Shown here: positions 1-6,176 of the stretch, in pieces | How the letters are laid out: every line of letters starts with the position of its first letter | Position numbering within the stretch: position 1 is the first letter of the stretch | Source: Butyricicoccus pullicaecorum | GTDB lineage: Bacteria; Bacillota; Clostridia; Oscillospirales; Butyricicoccaceae | Direction: 5' to 3' | Assembly (NCBI GenBank): GCA_018366035.1 | Contig: JAGZIW010000018.1 | Coordinates: 1 to 31,427, forward strand | Length of the DNA stretch: 31,427 nt | Position numbers and translations under genes: made by a program | The notes under the pieces: model-generated | The model's database searches: none | Seen by the model: the letters and a program-made list of their open reading frames with translations, nothing else | Told to the model about the DNA's origin: nothing

Positions 1-37
1 GCCGGCGCGACAATTCCCTCTGCCTTACACAAGGCAG
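1..37 (+). repeat. Direct repeat, left copy
   Basis: The first 18 bases (GCCGGCGCGACAATTCCC) are identical to positions 567-584. In both copies a short hairpin follows (CTGCCTT with AAGGCAG here). The copies bracket the hairpin-rich region. The window edge truncates whatever lies to the left, so there may be more copies. Confidence 0.7.
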
Positions 38-521
38 TCTGATACAGTTTCCATACCACAATTATTTATAAACCTTGAAAGGTTAGGAGAACGTCACGCG
101 TTGGCGTGGGCAACCTAAGGGGGACGACAATCGATGGTTTTCTTGCCCCCTTAGGAATCCCCCAGCTTTCCTGTCCATCGCCGCCCTCATATTTCACCAG
201 TCTGCGGACTGGTTCCTATTCGTACGCGGCGGCTTCTTCATGCGAACCACGAGCGCCGGACGGGGACAAAGCCGAAAAGACTGGCAGCGCAGACGCACAA
301 GCGAGCCTTCATGGAAAATGCGTGCCATGGACACAGCCGGTCACGGGATACTGCGGATAAGGGCTGCACGCTCCCGCGGTGCGGCGTGCATACATTCCCA
401 TGAAATGGGGCACTTCTCGGTACCGTTCCCGCCTGCACGCTCCCGCCCTGCGGCGGCGCTCATACATTCCCACCCTTGCGGCGGACGCGTGGCATATCTG
501 ATGGAGAGGGAGTGCAGGATT

Positions 522-558
522 CATAAGGACAGAGAACCGCAAGGTTCTAGTCCTTATG
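522..558 (+). other. Long two-helix hairpin with GCAA tetraloop
   Basis: CATAAGGAC (522-530) pairs with GTCCTTATG (550-558). Inside, AGAACC (533-538) pairs with GGTTCT (543-548) across the loop GCAA (539-542). A 2-base/1-base internal loop separates the helices. No T-run follows, so this is not a terminator; it looks like an RNA structural element. Confidence 0.6.
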
Positions 559-566
559 CTGCTGTC

Positions 567-601
567 GCCGGCGCGACAATTCCCGCTGCCTTCATAAGGC
601 A
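567..601 (+). repeat. Direct repeat, right copy
   Basis: Matches positions 1-36 with an identical 18-base core and a following TGCCTT/AAGGCA hairpin. It lies just upstream of the ribosome binding site of the gene at 629. The bases TGTCGC-CGGC-GCGACA overlapping its start also form a 6-bp hairpin. Confidence 0.7.
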
Positions 602-628
602 ACAATAAAACAGAAAGGACGATGATCA

Positions 629-1651
629 ATGGCATTTAAGACAGAGAAAGATGTGCTGGCAATGGCACAGAAAGACGGGCAATATTGGTCAGACTATGAC
701 AAGGAGCTTGCAAAACGTGACCCAGATGCAGGCTTGTCCATCTATACCGCGAAAAAGAACTACCTGAACTCCAAGACCGATGCAGACAAGAAATACTGGA
801 ACCAGAAAGCAGAGAGTATCCGGCGCAAAAATGGCGGATACACTGCGGGCGGTGACGGTGCAGGCTTCATGAAGGACGACAGCTATTTTAACCATCAGGA
901 CCCCTATGCGGACAAGATGAATGCCGCACTGGACAAGCTGCTCGGATACGGAGAATTCACAAACCCTTATCAGGACAAAATCGACAGCACACTCGATAAA
1001 ATCACCGGACGTGACCCGTTCTCCTACGATGCGGAGAAAGACCCCATGTTCCAGCAGTACCGCAAGACCTACTTGCGGGAAGGGCAGCGCGCCAATGAGG
1101 ACACCATGGGAAACTATACCGCAATGACGGGCGGCATGCCCTCCACCGCGGCGGTCAATGCCGCAAGTCAGGCGCAGGATTACTATAACGCAAAGATGGC
1201 AGACAAGATTCCGGAGCTCTATACACTGGCATATCAGATGTATGCTGACGAGGGAAACAACCTGCTCAATCAGCTTTCCGCGATGCGCGGGCTGGGACAG
1301 GACGCTCTTTCTGCATGGGGTGCAAACCAGCAGCTGGCACAGAGTCAGCTTGATGCAGTCGGACAGATGTCTGACCGAGATTACAACCGTGCCTTCGGCA
1401 AGTGGAGCGCAGACCATCAAGTAGACCGTGAAGCGGTTTCGGATAGTCAGTGGGCAAGTGAACACCGACTCAATGGGCAAAAGCGTGCACAGCAGTTGAT
1501 GCTTGAAATGCTGCGAGCCGGACAGGTTCCAACCCATGAAACCATTGTCGCGGCAGGCTGGAATGACAAAGATGCAGTCAGACTTTCCAAGTGGTATAAA
1601 GACCAGTTGGCGTTTGACCGCATGATGCAGCTTGCCCGTATGACACAGTAG
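629..1651 (+). CDS. Phage-type protein of unknown function (340 aa)
   Basis: The ATG follows AGAAAGGA at a reasonable distance. The protein is hydrophilic and mostly helical, with no signal peptide or membrane segment. It is rich in Asp, Lys, Gln and Tyr and has a Gly-rich stretch near residues 70-80. A central segment (about residues 145-200) holds an R-E-G-Q-R-A-N-E-D-T-M-G run, then A-M-T-G-G-M-P-S-T-A-A-V and K-I-P-E-L-Y. From memory this resembles a family seen in prophages and phage-like islands of gut Clostridia, probably structural or packaging related; I cannot name it. The gene is followed directly by its own terminator and then by a truncated cotJC, so it appears to be the right-hand end of an inserted element. 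Real gene: likely. Role: unknown. Confidence 0.6.
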   Translation: MAFKTEKDVLAMAQKDGQYWSDYDKELAKRDPDAGLSIYTAKKNYLNSKTDADKKYWNQKAESIRRKNGGYTAGGDGAGFMKDDSYFNHQDPYADKMNAALDKLLGYGEFTNPYQDKIDSTLDKITGRDPFSYDAEKDPMFQQYRKTYLREGQRANEDTMGNYTAMTGGMPSTAAVNAASQAQDYYNAKMADKIPELYTLAYQMYADEGNNLLNQLSAMRGLGQDALSAWGANQQLAQSQLDAVGQMSDRDYNRAFGKWSADHQVDREAVSDSQWASEHRLNGQKRAQQLMLEMLRAGQVPTHETIVAAGWNDKDAVRLSKWYKDQLAFDRMMQLARMTQ

Positions 1652-1657
1652 CAATAT

Positions 1658-1695
1658 GGCAGACACAGGAAATTCACCATGTGTCTGCCTTTTTT
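1658..1695 (+). terminator. Rho-independent terminator of the phage-type gene
   Basis: GGCAGACACA (1658-1667) pairs perfectly with TGTGTCTGCC (1680-1689) over a 12-base loop, and six T residues follow. It lies 6 bases after the stop codon and within about 25 bases of the cotJC breakpoint. Confidence 0.9.
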
Positions 1696-1716
1696 GTTTG
1701 ATGATATGCAGCAATA

Positions 1717-1920
1717 ATGGTCCGCTTCTTCGGTCGCAATATCAGTTAAAATCGCTTTGCCTGTGGCATAGGGCATGGTATAGCGCTGGTTGAGATAGCG
1801 GGTTGTGGCACCCATTTCTCCGTCCGGTCCGCCAAGCTGTGTCAAAATGATTTTTGCATAAGCGGGATTCGGGTTGCTGATCTTAACAGGATACTGTAAT
1901 TTTTTCTCATAGTTCCACAT
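1717..1920 (-). pseudogene. cotJC: Truncated spore-coat protein CotJC (manganese-catalase family)
   Basis: Translation from the ATG at 1920 matches the N-terminus of CotJC, a manganese-catalase-like spore coat protein: MWNYEKKLQYPVK, then the L-G-G-P-D-G-E and R-Y-L-N-Q-R-Y-T-M-P blocks, ending at TDIATEEADH (residue 68). CotJC is normally about 190 residues and continues with the metal-ligand region (typically TEE-x-A-H-L-E). Here similarity stops abruptly after the His at 1717-1719; the reading frame then runs antisense into the phage-type gene as unrelated sequence. The downstream two-thirds, including most metal ligands, is therefore missing, and the gene is almost certainly inactive. The ATG lies 2 bases after the cotJB stop, as in intact operons. 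The cassette at 1-1700 probably displaced the 3' part. Confidence 0.85.
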
Positions 1921-1922
1921 GC

Positions 1923-2180
1923 TTACTGATCCACTCCTTCCCAAGGCCACGGATCGCTGACCCAAAGCCATGTGTTGGTATTGTTGACTGCATTTTTGGA
2001 CTGCAAAGGTCCAAAGCGATCGGTATAAGCCTTGACAGCCTGTTGGTACATCGCTTGCTGTTTGTTAAAATACGCAAGTGCGTTGGGGTCGTTTGGGTGT
2101 CCGTCCAAATACTCCGTGGCTTCCAGCAGAGCAAAGTCATACATCTGGACATTGCGCATCAATCTTTGTCGTTCTGTCAT
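1923..2180 (-). CDS. cotJB: Spore-coat protein CotJB
   Basis: An 85-residue protein with the CotJB signature: an N-terminal helix beginning MTERQRLMRNVQMYDFALLE, the Y-L-D-G-H-P-N-D-P-N-A-L motif, a Y-T-D-R-F-G-P-L segment and a C-terminal W-V-S-D-P-W-P-W-E. CotJB is a small component of the CotJ module that goes into the inner coat of the endospore with CotJA and CotJC. The start at 2180 is chosen because GGGAGG precedes it by 9 bases; longer in-frame versions have no ribosome site. It lies 4 bases downstream of cotJA and 2 bases upstream of cotJC, a standard co-transcribed order. The protein is full length, although its partner CotJC is destroyed. Confidence 0.9.
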   Translation of the reverse strand: MTERQRLMRNVQMYDFALLEATEYLDGHPNDPNALAYFNKQQAMYQQAVKAYTDRFGPLQSKNAVNNTNTWLWVSDPWPWEGVDQ

Positions 2181-2184
2181 CTGC

Positions 2185-2565
2185 TCATACCTCCCATCTG
2201 GACGTTGGCTTGGACAGGGGGCGTTCTCCGAGGAATGGCTTATCAAGTCCGGGGAAGATGGTGCCGCGTGAGAGTCCGACATCGTTGGCATAGGGGGTTC
2301 CCCATGCCTGATAGGGGACGAATGCCATTGCGAGGGACAGGAGATTGGGGTCGATGGTGTCGCTGGGCAATGACATGGGCGGCTCGGACTGTGGAGGACG
2401 GTTATCCGGCGGGGAAATGGTGCCATCATTCTGTCCTCCTCCATTTTGATTTCCATTCGGATTTTCTGGCTGCATACTGTCGCCGTTGTTCTGGTCGGAA
2501 CACAGCGGACAGCTGCTGCCTGATGCTGCTGGCTTTGGTGCCAGAGGATCATAATACATTTTCAT
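2185..2565 (-). CDS. cotJA: Spore-coat protein CotJA with a low-complexity N-terminal extension
   Basis: The C-terminal half carries the CotJA core: L-A-M-A-F-V-P-Y-Q-A-W-G-T, then L-S-R-G-T-I-F-P-G-L-D-K-P-F-L-G. CotJA is needed for coat incorporation of CotJC in Bacillus. Here the protein is 126 residues from the ATG at 2565, or 124 from the ATG at 2559. The second start sits 8 bases from AGGAG and may be the better one. The first 65 or so residues are an Asn/Gly/Pro/Gln-rich stretch with a C-P-L-C motif near residue 21-24, longer than the usual CotJA N-terminus of around 80-residue relatives. First gene of the minus-strand operon. A sporulation sigma promoter is expected upstream, but I could not identify one with confidence. 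Confidence 0.85.
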   Translation of the reverse strand: MKMYYDPLAPKPAASGSSCPLCSDQNNGDSMQPENPNGNQNGGGQNDGTISPPDNRPPQSEPPMSLPSDTIDPNLLSLAMAFVPYQAWGTPYANDVGLSRGTIFPGLDKPFLGERPLSKPTSRWEV

Positions 2566-2684
2566 CTCTCCTTTGATTGTCAGATTGAGGCGAAGGACCT
2601 CACAGCACAGCCTATGCCAAAAGGGACGCTTTGGTGCAGAGCAGACCGTATCCATGTCCGCCCTGAAGAACAAAAAATAGGTAC

Positions 2685-2716
2685 TTCTTTTGTCGGGATT
2701 TGTCTGGTATAATACC
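2685..2716 (+). promoter_or_regulatory. Extended -10 promoter of the SWIM-MoxR-VWA operon
   Basis: TGGTATAAT (2705-2713) is a perfect extended -10 element; the -35 at 17-base spacing (TTCTTT, 2685-2690) is poor, as allowed for extended -10 promoters. The -10 lies inside an 11-base palindrome, GGTATAATACC (2706-2716), which could be an operator. Transcription would start near 2720, about 78 bases before the ATG at 2798. Confidence 0.6.
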
Positions 2717-2797
2717 CATATAATGGATATTGTATTTTGTTTCATAGCGATACAGTGCGTGTCCAAATCGACGAAAGACAGGGAGGACGAATAGGAG

Positions 2798-4246
2798 ATG
2801 AAACTCACAGAAGATTGGATCATTGTGCAGGCATCAGGAGCATCTGCTGTGCAAAATGGAAGAAAACTGTCCCAAAAGGGAAGTTTTTCAAGACTTGGGA
2901 AAAGCGAGGACGGGCTGCTTTTTTGGGCAGACTGTGCGGGAAGCGGAACGAATCCCTATCATACATCGATTGATTTTACCAATGAAGCAGCGCCGACCTG
3001 CCGCTGCTCCTGCCCAAGCCGTCAATTTCCGTGCAAGCATGCAATCGGTTTGATGTTTGAAATTTTAGGAGAAAAGCCCTTTGCGGTGTCGGAGATTCCA
3101 GAAGATTTGGCAAACAAGCGCGCAAAACAGGCAGCGCGTGCTGCAAAAAAAGAGCAGGCTGCCACAGAAAAGGATACGCCGGCAAAGCCCAAGAAAACAA
3201 GCAATGCTGCCAAGGTCAAAAAGATCAATAAGCAGCTTGAGGGTATCAGCAAGGCGGAACAGATGGTTTCTGACCTGCTTTCGCATGGTCTGGGTACCCT
3301 GCACGGCACATCGGCCAAGACCTATGAAGCGCTCGCCAAGGACTTGGGAAGCTGCTATCTGACAGGGGCACAGACCGAATTTATCCGGCTTGCCAATGAG
3401 GTACAGAAAATTCAAAAATCACCCGATGCGGCAAACTATGATGAGGCGCTCCGTATCCTCATTCGCCTGAGTGCTATGCTGCAAAAAGCGCGGGCATTTC
3501 TTCAGGAAAAACTGGACAAAAAGGAATTTGAATTGGAAGATAACCTGCTTTATGAGGCACTTGGCGGCGTTTGGAAGCTCGAGGAACTGGAAAAAATCGG
3601 TTGCGTCAAGGAAAATGCGCAGCTTGTGCAGCTTTCCTTTGATGTGCGCTTAGATGATGCGCGAAAGGAGTATATTGATAGAGGGTATTGGATTGCGCTT
3701 GCAGACGGTACCATCTATCAAACGCTGAATTATCGCCCTTTGAAGGCGCTCAAGTATGTCAAGGCAGAGGACACCTGTTTTTCTCTTGTCAAAATACCGA
3801 AATTATGTTACTATCCCGCGATGGGCTGTCAGCGTGTGCGTTGGGACAGCTGTGATATGACGGAGGCAGACCGTGCCGCTGTGCAGGCAATTCGCGCATT
3901 TGCACAGACCGATTTGGCACAGGCAGTCAAACAAGTGAAGAATGAAATCAAAAACACCATGTCGGAAAAATATGTACCCGTTCTGCTTGCGTTCGATGTC
4001 ATAGGAAAGGTAGAAGACCAATTTGTACTGCAAATGGAAAATGGAGAACGTATTGTGCTGAGAGACCGCGCCGAAGATGGCAGCGACCATCGCTCTGTCT
4101 ATAAGCTGGACTGGCTCGTGAGCAGCAAATGGCAGCGGGGACAGGTCATGTTTGGGCTGATGTACTATGATGGACAGGATTCCAGCTTGTGCCTGCACCC
4201 CTATAGTCTTGTAACGACCGAGCAGATCGTCAGACTGCAATATTAA
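2798..4246 (+). CDS. SWIM zinc-finger protein
   Basis: A 482-residue protein. Near the N-terminus (residues 68-81) it has CRCSCPSRQFPCKH, the CxC...CxH zinc ligand pattern of SWIM fingers (C70, C72, C79, H81), which bind DNA or protein partners. Just after it comes a Lys/Ala-rich, probably coiled-coil or disordered stretch (about residues 105-150), then a helical middle and a C-terminal beta-rich domain of unknown fold (about 255-482). No catalytic motif is visible and there is no signal peptide, so it is likely cytoplasmic. It is the first gene of the operon, 13 bases upstream of the first HEAT-like gene. SWIM proteins are known companions of DUF5691/MoxR/DUF5682/VWA clusters, where they are presumed to be the target-recognition or nucleic-acid-contact part. 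The exact role is unknown. Confidence 0.85.
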   Translation: MKLTEDWIIVQASGASAVQNGRKLSQKGSFSRLGKSEDGLLFWADCAGSGTNPYHTSIDFTNEAAPTCRCSCPSRQFPCKHAIGLMFEILGEKPFAVSEIPEDLANKRAKQAARAAKKEQAATEKDTPAKPKKTSNAAKVKKINKQLEGISKAEQMVSDLLSHGLGTLHGTSAKTYEALAKDLGSCYLTGAQTEFIRLANEVQKIQKSPDAANYDEALRILIRLSAMLQKARAFLQEKLDKKEFELEDNLLYEALGGVWKLEELEKIGCVKENAQLVQLSFDVRLDDARKEYIDRGYWIALADGTIYQTLNYRPLKALKYVKAEDTCFSLVKIPKLCYYPAMGCQRVRWDSCDMTEADRAAVQAIRAFAQTDLAQAVKQVKNEIKNTMSEKYVPVLLAFDVIGKVEDQFVLQMENGERIVLRDRAEDGSDHRSVYKLDWLVSSKWQRGQVMFGLMYYDGQDSSLCLHPYSLVTTEQIVRLQY

Positions 4247-4259
4247 AGGGAGACAGGAT

Positions 4260-6155
4260 ATGAATCCATTTGCACAGCTTCATGAACGCCTTGCATACAG
4301 CGCAGTGGCAGGCACCGCACTTTTAGAGGAAGATTTCAGACTGAAAAAAATGGCGGATACCTTCGCGTCTCTGGCACCAAAAAATCCGGTGTTTGCAAAC
4401 GTCCATCAAGGGCTGACTGACCTGTTTGCGGCACAGCCTGCGCAGCGGGGACAGATCCTTTTGCGCCTTTTGGGTTTTGTAGATGCTGTACTGTACACAC
4501 AGGCGGGGCATGGCACAGAGGGAGAACTGATGCCGCTGGCGCAAAATGAAATGCCGGACGAAATGCAGTATATCAAGTACAGCGAGATCTCTCCTCTCCT
4601 TACAGGGCTGGCGGGAAAAGGACGCTATGGTGTGCTGCTGGACACGCTGTCAGCCCGTCCGGATTGTTTCACAGACCCCCGTGTTTTACATTTGCTGATT
4701 TCGGAGTTGGGCGATCCGCATATCGGAACGCTGCTTGCGCAGCTTTTGCAGGCTTTGGGCAGAGGGGAACCATTTTTGCAGAGTCCCGTAGTCTGCTCGA
4801 GTGCGCCGCCCGAACGGTTTTCGCTGCCCAAGGCGAACCGTACACAGCTTGTTTGTCAGCTCAAGCATGGGTTTGATGCCGCAGGCAAAAAGGATATGGC
4901 AAGGCGTGTTCTGCTTGTCAGCGAGATTGCGCGGCAAACCGAAAACAGCTGGTATCTGGCGCTCATACAGACGGGCAGCAAGGAGGTCAGGGAACAGGCG
5001 GTGCTCGCGCTTCGGTATCTGAAAGAAAATATGCCGGTTCTTTTGGAGTTGGTAAAGACCGAGCGGGGACAGGTCAGGGAAATGGCATACTGTGCACTGG
5101 GCAGAATGGACGCGCCCGAACTTGATGAGATGTGGAAAAAGAATCTGCCCAAAAGCAAAAAGTTTGCCGAATATGTGACCTATGTACAGTCGGACGGCGT
5201 TGCAGATATTGTCGCAAAGCGAATCCGGCAGGCTGCGGAAACGGTCATTGCACAGGACAGTATTTTTCCGGATACAGAAGAGGTTGCACATTGGTGCAAT
5301 GCGCTGGTCAATAAATGTTCCGATGAAGTATTTGCGCTGTATCGCTGGCTCTTTGGACCGGAGACCGATATCCACCATCTCAGAAAAACGGTATTTTACA
5401 GCTTGGAACAGGAACGCGAGCGGATTGAGGACAAAATTTGTCAAACACTTGTCCTGACGTATCCGCAGAGACTGGTCGATTTTCTGACTGCGTTTCCGGA
5501 AACGCACGCGGGAAAGATGGAGCGGGCGTGTTTTGTGTGCGACCTTTTGAGCCAGCCGGCAGACAGGGTATATGAGAAATGGGCACAGACTGCCCAAAAA
5601 GCATTGGCTCGATGCTTTGCATATGTGGTCTATCAGGACGGCGCATATTTGATCTCTGTGCCCGAGGAAGGGGAACTGCGTGCACTCAGAGAGCCGCTCG
5701 ATGTGCGCTGGTTTGCGCACATGGTGCAAAATGACTGCTTGGATTTACTCGAAAGGCTGCTCCCGCTCGCAGATGCCTCCCGCTGTCAGCAGGTGGGCAG
5801 GCTGTGCCATGAAGCCTATTGCAGTCAGGAGCCTGCACGCAGCCTGCAAGCCGCGTTCGGACAGATTGCCAATTGCGTCCAACAGACACGCAGGTATTTT
5901 CAGATTTTCCAGAAATGCCGGCTTGCAAATCCGCGGGGGCTGATTTTGATGCTGTGCAAACGGCAGCCGCAGATTTCCACAGGGTATTTGCAGCCGGTGT
6001 TTGAGGCGTATCGGGACTATGCGGGCGCACAGGCAGCCTGCGAGGAGGCACAGCGCGTGCTGGCGTTTTATGAACAGACCAACTATAAAAGCGCAAGCAT
6101 GGTTCAAAAAATGCGTGATATGATGCAGATGTATGGATTTTTAATCGAAAAATAG
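4260..6155 (+). CDS. HEAT-repeat-like protein, first paralog (DUF5691-like)
   Basis: A 631-residue, all-helical, soluble protein. Recurrent units of about 30-35 residues resemble HEAT repeats; the clearest runs over about residues 235-300 (V-R-E-Q-A-V-L-A-L-R-Y-L, then V-R-E-M-A-Y-C-A-L-G-R-M). The first 55 residues are almost the same as in the next gene, and the two align along their length, so they are tandem duplicates. I place it with DUF5691 by its position between a SWIM protein and a MoxR ATPase and by general look; that family has no known function. The start is supported by AAGGGAG 7 bases upstream. HEAT solenoids usually hold partner proteins, so an adaptor or substrate-receptor role for the MoxR/VWA machine is plausible inference. 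Confidence 0.75.
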   Translation: MNPFAQLHERLAYSAVAGTALLEEDFRLKKMADTFASLAPKNPVFANVHQGLTDLFAAQPAQRGQILLRLLGFVDAVLYTQAGHGTEGELMPLAQNEMPDEMQYIKYSEISPLLTGLAGKGRYGVLLDTLSARPDCFTDPRVLHLLISELGDPHIGTLLAQLLQALGRGEPFLQSPVVCSSAPPERFSLPKANRTQLVCQLKHGFDAAGKKDMARRVLLVSEIARQTENSWYLALIQTGSKEVREQAVLALRYLKENMPVLLELVKTERGQVREMAYCALGRMDAPELDEMWKKNLPKSKKFAEYVTYVQSDGVADIVAKRIRQAAETVIAQDSIFPDTEEVAHWCNALVNKCSDEVFALYRWLFGPETDIHHLRKTVFYSLEQERERIEDKICQTLVLTYPQRLVDFLTAFPETHAGKMERACFVCDLLSQPADRVYEKWAQTAQKALARCFAYVVYQDGAYLISVPEEGELRALREPLDVRWFAHMVQNDCLDLLERLLPLADASRCQQVGRLCHEAYCSQEPARSLQAAFGQIANCVQQTRRYFQIFQKCRLANPRGLILMLCKRQPQISTGYLQPVFEAYRDYAGAQAACEEAQRVLAFYEQTNYKSASMVQKMRDMMQMYGFLIEK

Positions 6156-6176
6156 AAAATTAAGAGGTGAAATAAA

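Larger units (their letters stand above)
1..628 (+). ncRNA. Hairpin-rich noncoding region, candidate large structured RNA
   Basis: No convincing protein is encoded here on either strand. The stretch instead contains a series of perfect or near-perfect hairpins: 20-26/31-37, 71-76/79-84, 114-123/146-155 (10 bp), 196-202/207-213 nested inside 180-185/228-233, and a long one at 522-558 with two perfect helices (9 bp and 6 bp) closed by a GCAA loop. GCAA is a GNRA tetraloop only when the plus strand is read, which favours a plus-strand RNA. The motif GCACGCTCCCGC is repeated near 365 and 433, followed each time by CATACATTCCCA. Length and style recall the big ornate phage-linked RNAs (ROOL, GOLLD), but I cannot confirm any class. 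It could also be a repeat array or a structured leader of the following gene. The region may begin left of the window. Confidence 0.35.

Noticed and set aside
106..608. Short frames in the first 600 bases
   Set aside because: They cross the hairpins and repeats, lack ribosome sites and have no protein-like pattern; the DNA is better explained as structured noncoding sequence.
1..628. CRISPR array
   Set aside because: The repeats are two copies 566 bases apart plus imperfect internal ones; there are no regular spacers and no cas genes.
689..1714. Long open frame on the minus strand opposite the phage-type gene
   Set aside because: It is a mirror of the plus-strand gene: no ribosome site, odd composition rich in Cys, His and Leu, and its only protein-like neighbour is the truncated cotJC, which is in another frame.
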